Assembly: GCF_029968015.1 (NCBI RefSeq)
Contig: NZ_JASCIS010000005.1
Span: 186,001-250,000, forward strand
DNA length: 64,000 nt
DNA from: Streptomyces luteolus
GTDB lineage: Bacteria; Actinomycetota; Actinomycetes; Streptomycetales; Streptomycetaceae
Direction of reading: 5' to 3'
Notes under the pieces: generated by a model
Database searches by the model: none
Seen by the model: the letters and a program-made list of their open reading frames with translations, nothing else
Told to the model about the DNA's origin: nothing
Shown: positions 57,933 to 64,000 of the stretch, piece by piece
Position numbering within the stretch: position 1 is the stretch's first letter
Layout: each line of letters opens with the position of its first letter
Translations under genes and position numbers: made by a program

Positions 57933-58442
57933 CTACTCCCCCGTCGCCCCGTCGATGCGCTCGCGCAGCAGATCGGCGTGGCCGTTGTGCCGGGCGTACT
58001 CCTCGATCATGTGCGTGAGGACGTACCGCAGGGTGTACTCCTCGCCGTGTGCCGTGCCGGTCACGTCGAGCGAGGTGGCCGAGGCGGTGAACTCCCTTGC
58101 GTACGCGCACTCTTCCCGCCACGCCGCGAAGGCCTCGCCGGGGTCGGCTTCGGCCACGTCGAACTCGGCGAACTCACCCGGCCGCGCGCCCGGCCAGCGC
58201 GTCGTGGTCGACTGCCCGGCGAGGACGTTGCGGAACCAGCTCCGCTCGACCTCGGCCGCGTGCCGGACCAGGCCGAGCAGGGTGAGCGCGGAGGGTTCGA
58301 CGGCCCGCGTGCGCAGTTGCCCGGCGGTGAGACCCGCGCACTTGCGCTCGAGGATCGCCCGCTGGTCGTCGAGAAAGCGGCTGAGCGAGGCGCGCTCGTC
58401 CGCCTCGGTCCGCAGGGGCCGGGTGTCGTTCCGCTGAGTCAT
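57933..58442 (-). CDS. DinB/DUF664 family protein
   Basis: The 169-residue four-helix bundle protein has the DinB-type His ligands in LGLVRHAAEVERSWF and HMIEEYARHNGHADLLRERI. These proteins bind a divalent metal and include mycothiol- or bacillithiol-dependent transferases; in actinomycetes this DUF664 branch is often linked to mycothiol chemistry. The substrate is unknown. The start is ATG 58442, converging with the MreB-like gene across 15 bp. Confidence 0.9.
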   Translation of the reverse strand: MTQRNDTRPLRTEADERASLSRFLDDQRAILERKCAGLTAGQLRTRAVEPSALTLLGLVRHAAEVERSWFRNVLAGQSTTTRWPGARPGEFAEFDVAEADPGEAFAAWREECAYAREFTASATSLDVTGTAHGEEYTLRYVLTHMIEEYARHNGHADLLRERIDGATGE

Positions 58443-58549
58443 CCGGCCATCCTGCCAACGACGGCCGCGGGAATGCCCGCCGGGTCACGGCTGTTGGCGT
58501 GGACGGAGCTGCCGACTCGGCAGTGCGGCGAACCGACGGAGGCCGAAGC

Positions 58550-58957
58550 ATGTACGCGGACCAGGCGACCATCCGCAGGATTCTCACGGAGACCGGGGAC
58601 ACCTGGGCGGTCGTCGGCCTCTCCGGCAATCAGGCGCGTGCCGCGTACGGGGTCGCCGAGGTCCTGCAGCGCTTCGGGAAGCGGATCGTCCCCATCCATC
58701 CGAAGGCGGAGACGGTGCACGGCGAGCAGGGGTACGCCTCGCTCGCGGACGTCCCCTTCCCGGTGGACGTGGTCGATGTCTTCGTCAACAGCTCGCTGGC
58801 CGGTCAGGTGGCCGACGAGGCGGTCGCGGCGGGCACCCGGGCGGTCTGGTTCCAGCTGGGCGTGATCGACGAGGCGGCGTACGAACGGACGCGCGCTGCG
58901 GGCCTGGACATGGTGATGGACCGGTGCCCGGCGATCGAGATACCCCGCCTGGGCTGA
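58550..58957 (+). CDS. CoA-binding domain protein
   Basis: The 135-residue protein is a single CoA_binding (Rossmann-like) domain: WAVVGLSGNQARAAYGVAEV, RIVPIHPKAETVHGEQGYAS, then DVFVNSSLAGQVADEAVAAG and DMVMDRCPAIEIPRL. Such short proteins (YccU type) bind CoA or acyl-CoA with unclear roles. The ATG at 58550 follows CGGAGG. It is divergent from the DinB gene. Confidence 0.9.
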   Translation: MYADQATIRRILTETGDTWAVVGLSGNQARAAYGVAEVLQRFGKRIVPIHPKAETVHGEQGYASLADVPFPVDVVDVFVNSSLAGQVADEAVAAGTRAVWFQLGVIDEAAYERTRAAGLDMVMDRCPAIEIPRLG

Positions 58958-58985
58958 GCCCGGCGCCCCACGCGGAGCGCGCCGC

Positions 58986-59549
58986 TCAGCCCGCCGCCAC
59001 CCCGAGCCCCTCGATGACGACCGCACCGGGCAGCTCCGCGAAGGCCTTGCCCGGCACGATCAGCTTGCCGCGCCTGCGGCCGCTGCCGACCAGGACGTAC
59101 GGGACGTCGAGGACGGCCGCGTCCACGAGGACCGGCCACTCCTCGGGCAGCCCGATCGGCGTGATGCCGCCGTACTCCATGCCGGTCTCGCCGGTCGCCG
59201 TGTCCATCGGGGCGAACGAGGCCTTGCGGGCGCCGAGTTGGCGGCGGACCACGCCGTTGACGTCCACGCGCGCGCCGGACAGGACCAGGCAGGCCGCGAG
59301 GCTGCTCTCGCCGCCGCGCTTGCCGGAGACGACCACGCAGTTCGCGGACTGGTCGAGGAGTTCGGGCCCGTAGTGCTCCGCGAAGACCGCCGTGTCGGCG
59401 ATCTCCGGGTCCGTGTCCACGTACACGAACTGCTCGGCGGGGACGCTGCCGCGCCAGTGGCGTACGGCGTTCGCGACGGGTGTGGTCAGCTCGTCCAGGC
59501 ACTCGGGGGCGGGACGGGCGTTGTCGAAGGAGCCGAGGGGAGCGCGCAT
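58986..59549 (-). CDS. YbaK/EbsC-family aminoacyl-tRNA deacylase-like protein
   Basis: The 187-residue protein matches the YbaK/ProX fold: CVVVSGKRGGESSLAACLVL, LGARKASFAPMDTATGETGM, EYGGITPIGLP and VLVGSGRRRGKLIVPG. These hydrolyse mis-charged tRNA (for example Cys- or Ala-tRNA-Pro). The first 45 residues (MRAPLGSFDN and on) are a lineage-specific extension. The start ATG is 59549; a longer frame to 59615 lacks support. Confidence 0.9.
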   Translation of the reverse strand: MRAPLGSFDNARPAPECLDELTTPVANAVRHWRGSVPAEQFVYVDTDPEIADTAVFAEHYGPELLDQSANCVVVSGKRGGESSLAACLVLSGARVDVNGVVRRQLGARKASFAPMDTATGETGMEYGGITPIGLPEEWPVLVDAAVLDVPYVLVGSGRRRGKLIVPGKAFAELPGAVVIEGLGVAAG

Positions 59550-59620
59550 GGACAGAACGTAACAGCGCCCCCCAGGTCGGAGCCGGGCCGTCTCACTCAG
59601 CGGGCGCCCCGGCAAGCCCC

Positions 59621-60193
59621 TCAGGTGGCCGGCGGGATGGACACCGCCATCGTCATCTCCACCGGCACGTCACCGTCGTTGTGGTAGCCGTGCGGGACGT
59701 TCGACTCGAAGGTGGCCGAGCACCCGGCCGGTACGGAGTGGTCGACCCCGTCCACCCGCAGGGTGAGGTCGCCCGCCGAGACGTGCACCAGCTCGACCGT
59801 GCCGCGCGGGTGCGGATCGGACTCGCTGCTCTCGCCGGGCATGATCCGCCAGGACCAGAGTTCGAGCGGGCCGCGTTTCTCCGTGCCGACGAGGAGTTTG
59901 GTCCAACTCCCGGCCTCCGTCGACCACATGCGCACGATCTGCTCCTCGGGCACGATGCGGACGTGCCCGCCCTGCTCGTAGTCGAGGAGCGTGGTGATGC
60001 TGACGCCGAGCGCGTCGGCGAGCTTGACCGTCGTCCCCACGCTGGGGTTCGTCCGCGCCTGCTCGATCTGGATGATCATGCCGCGGCTGACCCCTGAGCG
60101 GGCCGCGAGGGCGTCGAGCGTGAAGCCGCGCTCGCCGCGCCAGCGCTTCAGATTGCGGGCGAGCGACTGGGTGAGCTGATCGAGGTCCGACAC
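59621..60193 (-). CDS. XRE-cupin transcriptional regulator
   Basis: The 190-residue protein has an HTH_3 domain (SLARNLKRWRGERGFTLDAL, then AARSGVSRGMIIQIEQARTN) and a C-terminal cupin (VELVHVSAGDLTLRVDGVDH, FESNVPHGYHNDGDVPVEMT). GTG 60193 fits homologues; TTG 60271 is also in frame. It is divergent from an EamA transporter across 138 bp that contain two perfect palindromes. It is the likely repressor of the transporter, with an amino acid or similar small ligand in the cupin. Confidence 0.92.
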   Translation of the reverse strand: MSDLDQLTQSLARNLKRWRGERGFTLDALAARSGVSRGMIIQIEQARTNPSVGTTVKLADALGVSITTLLDYEQGGHVRIVPEEQIVRMWSTEAGSWTKLLVGTEKRGPLELWSWRIMPGESSESDPHPRGTVELVHVSAGDLTLRVDGVDHSVPAGCSATFESNVPHGYHNDGDVPVEMTMAVSIPPAT

Positions 60194-60264
60194 GTCCCGT
60201 CCATGGTCGAGTCTGCGGGCAGAAACCGGCGCCACCACGCGCAGTCGCATATTCTGGATGACAG

Positions 60265-60280
60265 AGTTCAATCCATTGAA
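60265..60280. promoter_or_regulatory. Perfect palindrome, XRE-cupin operator candidate
   Basis: GTTCAAT-CC-ATTGAAC is a 7-bp perfect inverted repeat in the gap between the XRE-cupin gene and the EamA gene, 52 bp before the EamA ATG. Confidence 0.65.
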
Positions 60281-60287
60281 CTACGGT

Positions 60288-60297
60288 GTGGTGCACC
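60288..60297. promoter_or_regulatory. Second palindrome in the same gap
   Basis: TGGTGCACCA (60288-60297) is a perfect 10-bp palindrome 8 bp after the first one. The two may form a double operator or separate sites for activator and repressor. Confidence 0.45.
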
Positions 60298-60331
60298 AAA
60301 CGTCCAGCACACTGTACTGCGAGGTCGCCGC

Positions 60332-61198
60332 ATGTCCGCACTCTTCGCCCTGGCCACCAGCCTCCTCTGGGGGCTCGCCGACTTCGGCGGAGGGCTGCTC
60401 ACACGACGTATCCCGGCCCTGACGGTCGTGGTCGTCTCGCAGTGCGTCGCGGTGGTCGTGCTCGGCGCGATCGTCGTCGCGACCGGCGCGTGGAGCGAGT
60501 GGGGCCCGCAGCTGTGGTTCGCGGTCGCCGCCGGTGCCGTCGGCCCGGTCGCGATGCTCGCCTTCTACCGGGCCCTCGCCCTCGGCCCGATGGGCGTGGT
60601 CTCCCCGCTCGGCTCGATCGGCGTGCTCGTCCCGGTCGGCGTCGGCCTGCTCCTCGGCGAACGGCCGGGACTCCTGCAGTACGGCGGGATCGCGGTCGCC
60701 GTCGTCGGCGTACTCCTCGCGGGCGGGCCGGAGTTGCGGGGTGCGCCGGTGCAGCGGCAGGCCATTCTGCTCACCTTCGTCGCGGCGTTCGGGTTCGGCG
60801 CCGTGATGGCCCTGATCGCGGAGGCCTCGACGACGGTCACCGGGCTGTTCCTCGCGCTCTTCGTGCAGCGCGTGACCAACGTCGTGGCGGGCGGCTCGGC
60901 CCTCTGGCTCTCGGTGCGGCGCGGGGCGCGGGCCCTGCCGGAGGAGGGCGGTTTCCGGGTGGTGTGGGCGGCGCTGCCCGCACTCGCGTTCGTGGGTCTC
61001 GCCGATGTGGCGGCCAACGGTACGTACGCGATGGCCGCGCGGACCGGACCCGTCACCGTCGCCGCCGTACTCGCCTCGCTCTACCCGGTGGTGACGGCGC
61101 TCGCCGCCCGCGGAGTGCTCAAGGAGCAACTGCGTACCGTCCAGGCCGCGGGCGCGGGACTCGCCCTCCTCGGGACCGTTCTCCTGGCCGGGGGCTAG
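60332..61198 (+). CDS. EamA-family (DMT) transporter
   Basis: The 288-residue protein has ten predicted membrane helices in two EamA repeats (residues about 1-138 and 148-286). The first helix begins MSALFALATSLLWGLADFGG. The family exports amino acids, sugars or drugs. It faces a divergent XRE-cupin regulator, which probably represses it. ATG 60332 follows GAGGT. Its TAG stop lies in the first of two copies of a 34-bp duplication. Confidence 0.92.
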   Translation: MSALFALATSLLWGLADFGGGLLTRRIPALTVVVVSQCVAVVVLGAIVVATGAWSEWGPQLWFAVAAGAVGPVAMLAFYRALALGPMGVVSPLGSIGVLVPVGVGLLLGERPGLLQYGGIAVAVVGVLLAGGPELRGAPVQRQAILLTFVAAFGFGAVMALIAEASTTVTGLFLALFVQRVTNVVAGGSALWLSVRRGARALPEEGGFRVVWAALPALAFVGLADVAANGTYAMAARTGPVTVAAVLASLYPVVTALAARGVLKEQLRTVQAAGAGLALLGTVLLAGG

Positions 61199-61246
61199 CC
61201 CTGGGGCTGCTGTTCTCCTGGCCGGGGGCTAGCCCTGGGGCTGCTG
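61179..61246. repeat. 34-bp perfect tandem duplication at convergent gene ends
   Basis: TTCTCCTGGCCGGGGGCTAG plus CCCTGGGGCTGCTG occurs at 61179-61212 and at once again at 61213-61246. Each copy holds GGGCTAGCCC, so a TAG in either strand. The EamA stop uses the TAG of copy 1 (61196-61198) and the convergent acyltransferase stop uses the TAG of copy 2 (61229-61231). Confidence 0.95.
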
Positions 61247-62071
61247 TCCGGCCGCCGGGCTGTTCTCGGCGGCCTTCAGGTGCTCCGCCAACTCGGCGAG
61301 CGCGCGCAGCTCTTCGGGGGTGACGCCCTCCGGGATCGGCACCGGCGCCGGGGTGCGCAACGGCGGCTGCCAGCCCTGCTCGGCGTCCCAGGTCCGCACC
61401 ACCCGCGCGGGCGCCCCGGCCACCACCGCGTGGTCGGGCACCTCGCCCCGTACGACGGAACCGGCCGCCACCACCACGTTCCGGCCGATGCGCGCGCCCG
61501 GCAGGATCACGGCGTTGGTGCCGATCCAGCAGCCGGGGCCGATCTCCACCGGCTCCATCCGCGGCCACTGCTTGCCGACCGGGGTGGTCGGGTCGTCGTA
61601 ACTGTGGTTCGTGGACGTGACGTAGACGTGCGGGCCGAAGTAGCAGTCGTCGCCGATCGTCACCGAGGTGTCGGCGATGACATGGCTGCCGCGGCCCAGG
61701 ACCACACCGTCGCCGATACACAGGATCGGCTCGGGCCCGAGGTCCAGGTCCGGCATCAGGCCCGCCGTCAGCGTGACCTGCTCGCCGATGACGCAGTGCG
61801 CGCCGAGCCGGATCCACGGTTCGCCGAAGACGGTGCCCTGCGGGAACGCCAGCCTGGTCCCCGTACCGATCGCGCCGAAGCGCAGCCGCCCCGGGCGGGC
61901 CTCCGTGACCGCGCCGGCGCCCTGCACCCAGCGCCAGCCGGCGTGCACGGCGCGCGTGACGGCGCGGCGGCGCCAGGCGGCGAGAGCACTGCCCGGCCCG
62001 CCCGTCCGGCTGCCCGTCCTCCTGCCCGTCCGCCTGCCCGCGAATGAGAACGCGTTCTTGTTCTTCGGCAC
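61229..62071 (-). CDS. Left-handed beta-helix acyltransferase (hexapeptide repeat)
   Basis: The 280-residue protein has a basic N-terminus, then hexapeptide repeats (for example IGEQVTLTAG, LGRGSHVIAD, IGDDCYFGPHVYV) with TSTNHSYDD and the catalytic His, and VEIGPGCWIGTNAVILPGAR. It should transfer an acyl, usually acetyl, group to a sugar or surface polymer. GTG 62071 fits homologues beginning MPKNKN. A GTG at 62128 would add a weak extension. The C-terminus (residues 240-280) is acidic/Pro-rich. Confidence 0.9.
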   Translation of the reverse strand: MPKNKNAFSFAGRRTGRRTGSRTGGPGSALAAWRRRAVTRAVHAGWRWVQGAGAVTEARPGRLRFGAIGTGTRLAFPQGTVFGEPWIRLGAHCVIGEQVTLTAGLMPDLDLGPEPILCIGDGVVLGRGSHVIADTSVTIGDDCYFGPHVYVTSTNHSYDDPTTPVGKQWPRMEPVEIGPGCWIGTNAVILPGARIGRNVVVAAGSVVRGEVPDHAVVAGAPARVVRTWDAEQGWQPPLRTPAPVPIPEGVTPEELRALAELAEHLKAAENSPAAGQQPQG

Positions 62072-62218
62072 CCGCTCACCGTACTCAGCGCCGCGGCGGC
62101 CGACAGGCCCGTGAGCTGTGATCTTCACCCCACCCGGCGCGCACGGCCCGAGGGCCGTGACTTACGGTTCCGGAAAGGACATGGGCGCGACGGACACGAA
62201 CGACAACCAGGAGACGCA

Positions 62219-62749
62219 ATGGCAGAGCGGGCGTTGATCGCAGGCGTCGGCGGCGCGGAACCCGAGGTGGACGAGACGGCCTTCGCCGCGCCCACCTCCG
62301 TCGTCATCGGCGACGTGACCCTGAAGGCGGGGGCCAGCGTCTGGTACCACGCGGTGCTGCGCGCCGACTGCGGCCCGATCGTCCTCGGCGCCGACAGCAA
62401 CATCCAGGACAACTGCACCGTGCACGTCGACCCGGGCTTCCCGGTGACCATCGGCGACCGGGTCTCGGTGGGCCACAACGCCACGGTGCACGGCTGCACG
62501 GTCGAGGACGACTGCCTCATCGGCATGGGCGCGACCGTCCTCAACGGCGCGGTGATCGGCGCCGGTTCACTCGTCGCGGCGCAGGCGCTCGTACCGCAGG
62601 GACTTCAGGTGCCGCCGGGTTCGCTGGTCGCGGGCGTACCGGCGAAGGTGAGGCGCCCGCTGACCGACGAGGAGCGCGAGGGCATCAAGCTGAACGCGGC
62701 GATGTACACGGAGCTGGCGAAGACGCACGCGGCCGCGCACGGCGAGTAG
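62219..62749 (+). CDS. Gamma-class carbonic anhydrase-like protein
   Basis: The 176-residue protein is a left-handed beta-helix of the gamma-CA/PaaY type. Arg and Asp in the HAVLRADCGPIVLGADSNIQ region, then CTVHVDP and SVGHNATVHGC, supply the metal-binding His residues. Such proteins hydrate CO2 or act as related acyl-binding enzymes. ATG 62219 follows CAGGAG. It stands between two convergent or divergent genes as a single unit. Confidence 0.92.
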   Translation: MAERALIAGVGGAEPEVDETAFAAPTSVVIGDVTLKAGASVWYHAVLRADCGPIVLGADSNIQDNCTVHVDPGFPVTIGDRVSVGHNATVHGCTVEDDCLIGMGATVLNGAVIGAGSLVAAQALVPQGLQVPPGSLVAGVPAKVRRPLTDEEREGIKLNAAMYTELAKTHAAAHGE

Positions 62750-62752
62750 GGC

Positions 62753-63454
62753 TCACGTGGTCCGCTGCGGTGCCGTCGACGGCGGCACCGCAGATCGCCC
62801 TCCGGGCTCGTCCTCACTCTCCCCCGGCCTCCGGCCGGGAGGTGCCCCCAGACAGGCTCCTTTTTGGCGCCGCTTCAGCACCAGCATCGAGATCACCCCG
62901 AAGGCCACCGCGAGCACCAGCCCCAGCCAGGAGAACCGCTTCAGCCACGCCTCGGCGACCACACCCACGTAGTAGATGACGGCCGTCGTGCCGCCCGCCC
63001 ACACGATGCCGCCGAGCACGTTGGCGGTGGCGAACTTCCAGTACGGCATGCGCAGTACGCCCGCGAGCGGGCCCGCGAAGATCCGCAGGAGCGCGACGAA
63101 GCGGCCGAAGAACACCGCCCACATGCCCCACTTCTCGAAGGACCGCTCGGCGGAGGCGACGTTCGCCTCGCTGAAGTGCTTGGGGAACCTGCGGCCGAGC
63201 CGGGCCAGCAGCGGGCGCCCGCCCTTGCGGCCGATGGCGTACCCGATGGAGTCGCCGACGATGGCGCCGCCGGTCGCGCAGGCGCCGAGCACCACGGGGT
63301 CGATCCCGCCGCTCTGCGAGGCGAGCAGGGCCGAGCTGACGAGGATGATCTCGCCGGGGAGCGGGATGCCGAGGCTCTCCAGACCGATGACCACCCCCAC
63401 CAGGATGTAGATGCTGACCGCGGGAACGGTCTCGAGCCACTCCTGGACGTGCAA
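62753..63454 (-). CDS. DedA-family membrane protein
   Basis: The 233-residue protein has the DedA marks: GLESLGIPLPGEIILVSSAL, GDSIGYAIGRKGG, FGRFVALLRIFAGPLAGVLR and WKFATANVLGGIVWAGGTTA. It has five to six membrane helices. DedA proteins recycle undecaprenyl phosphate or move lipids. The start TTG 63454 has GGAGG upstream; frames starting earlier do not. The last 35 residues (after LKRRQKGACLG) are Pro/Gly/Arg-rich and coded by an intergenic-type repeat. Confidence 0.92.
   Translation of the reverse strand: MHVQEWLETVPAVSIYILVGVVIGLESLGIPLPGEIILVSSALLASQSGGIDPVVLGACATGGAIVGDSIGYAIGRKGGRPLLARLGRRFPKHFSEANVASAERSFEKWGMWAVFFGRFVALLRIFAGPLAGVLRMPYWKFATANVLGGIVWAGGTTAVIYYVGVVAEAWLKRFSWLGLVLAVAFGVISMLVLKRRQKGACLGAPPGRRPGESEDEPGGRSAVPPSTAPQRTT
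62813..62860. repeat. Dispersed repeat inside the DedA C-terminal codons
   Basis: CTCTCCCCCGGCCTCCGGCC plus GGGAGGTGCCCCCAGACAGG is a GC-hairpin element of the kind found in intergenic DNA (compare 29170-29230). It lies inside the open frame of dedA and supplies its tail. Confidence 0.6.
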
Positions 63455-63540
63455 CGCCGGTCCTCCGAACTTCCCTGGTGCCACTGCGCGTGTGCGCTCC
63501 CCCGGGCGCACGCGGCGCAGCCTACTGGATCACGCAGGAC

Positions 63541-63577
63541 GGCCCCGCTCCCCTGCCTGCGGCGTGGGGGCGGGGCC
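63541..63577. terminator. Hairpin terminator after the thioesterase gene
   Basis: GGCCCCGC (63541-63548) pairs with GCGGGGCC (63570-63577), with further CCCC/GGGG pairing inside. It lies 14 bp beyond the stop of the minus-strand thioesterase gene and upstream of dedA. Confidence 0.75.
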
Positions 63578-63591
63578 TTGGCAGGTGCGGC

Positions 63592-63993
63592 TCAGCTGTT
63601 GGGGCGCAGCGTCCAGACGACCGTCATCTCGGTGGTCACGGCGCCGTCCTCACGGGTGACGGCTACGGCCACGGGGAACTCGGGCCGCTTGCCCTCGTCC
63701 AGCTCCGCGAGCACGTCGGCGATCGGGCGGCCGAGGGTCGCGGTGGCGGTGACGCGGCCCGTGGCGATCTTCTTGAACGCGATGTCGGCTGTGACCGGCA
63801 GCGGCACGGCACGCGACAGCTGGTCCGCGAACGCGGCGAGGACGATGGCGCCGCTGGCCGACTCCCCGAGCGTGAAGATCGCGCCGGCGTGCGGGCCGCC
63901 GACGTGGTTGCGGTAGTCGGGGTCGTCGGGCAGGTGGAGGACGGCCCGCTCGGGCGTGGTCTCGGCGTACTCCAGGTTCAGGGTCCGGACCAT
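63592..63993 (-). CDS. Hot-dog fold thioesterase-like protein (DUF4442 type)
   Basis: The 133-residue protein matches the PaaI/DUF4442 hot-dog layout: DDPDYRNHVGGPHAGAIFTL, ESASGAIVLAAFADQ and VTADIAFKKIATGRVTATAT, then beta-strand MTVVWTLRP. It should bind or hydrolyse acyl-thioesters; the acid in the H-x-G-A-x-F-T-L-G-E-S region may be catalytic. ATG 63993 is seven bases from the window edge. A start further upstream cannot be excluded. Confidence 0.87.
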   Translation of the reverse strand: MVRTLNLEYAETTPERAVLHLPDDPDYRNHVGGPHAGAIFTLGESASGAIVLAAFADQLSRAVPLPVTADIAFKKIATGRVTATATLGRPIADVLAELDEGKRPEFPVAVAVTREDGAVTTEMTVVWTLRPNS

Positions 63994-64000
63994 CGGGACG

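Noticed and set aside
1..64000. Prophage, insertion sequence, tRNA or rRNA genes
   Set aside because: No transposase, integrase, phage structural gene, cloverleaf or rRNA segment was seen.

Overview
The window is high-GC, densely coded DNA with frequent GTG/TTG starts, strong G/C third-position bias, WhiJ/Scr1-type regulator loci, a cupin/XRE regulator, DUF397, DUF6328 and DUF574-type proteins and a c-di-AMP riboswitch ahead of an NlpC/P60 hydrolase. This combination points to a Streptomyces (or very close actinomycete) chromosome. No phage, insertion sequence, tRNA, rRNA or CRISPR was seen. Most of it looks like core chromosome with species-specific additions.

Layout. 1-2.7 kb: a cut-off TetR gene divergent from a membrane protein with twin operator boxes, then an orphan Phd/YefM antitoxin divergent from a clpP paralogue. 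2.9-3.7 kb: a secreted NlpC/P60 hydrolase behind a perfect Crp-type site and a ydaO (c-di-AMP) riboswitch. 4.4-6.2 kb: an anti-sigma-like ATPase, an XRE/DUF5753 regulator and a DUF397 protein. 6.2-10.8 kb: the biotin genes, bioF divergent from bioB-bioA-bioD. 11.6-12.3 kb: a ribbon-helix-helix/Doc-like toxin-antitoxin pair with a palindromic operator. 12.4-16.2 kb: a MacB/FtsX-type exporter whose ATPase carries a repetitive tail. 16.3-18.1 kb: a membrane Ser/Thr kinase. 19.2-23.2 kb: two CNNM/CorC proteins and an ABC-F ATPase. 24.6-29.2 kb: a NACHT NTPase (a bacterial NLR-like protein and the best defence candidate), purB and mug. 30.8-34.5 kb: an ABC-2 transporter divergent from a two-component system. 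34.8-38.0 kb: ROK, GntR and ECF41-type regulators. 39.8-41.5 kb: a Tat-exported PhoD phosphatase with a likely PHO box. 43.2-45.1 kb: a methionine/cystathionine gamma-lyase divergent from an Lrp regulator. 47-50 kb: an SDR, a rhodanese divergent from a second Lrp regulator, and a hydrolase. 50.0-55.4 kb: a 33-residue secreted peptide gene, an EEP nuclease-family protein and sbcD-sbcC. 55.8-64 kb: YigZ, a divergent MreB-like protein, DinB, a CoA-binding protein, YbaK, an XRE-cupin/EamA pair, two left-handed beta-helix proteins, DedA and a hot-dog thioesterase.

Two features stand out beyond single genes. First, the window holds many recent tandem duplications and minisatellites, both coding and intergenic (12.3, 13.2-13.5, 16.15, 18.7-19.0, 30.2, 36.0, 41.9, 46.9 and 61.2 kb). 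Second, a dispersed palindromic intergenic repeat occurs at least eight times at gene 3' ends and in two cases supplies coding sequence or a stop codon. Several regulatory sites can be read directly: Crp, c-di-AMP riboswitch, PHO box, a DasR/GntR-like dre, a YefM-type TGTACA operator and an RHH operator.
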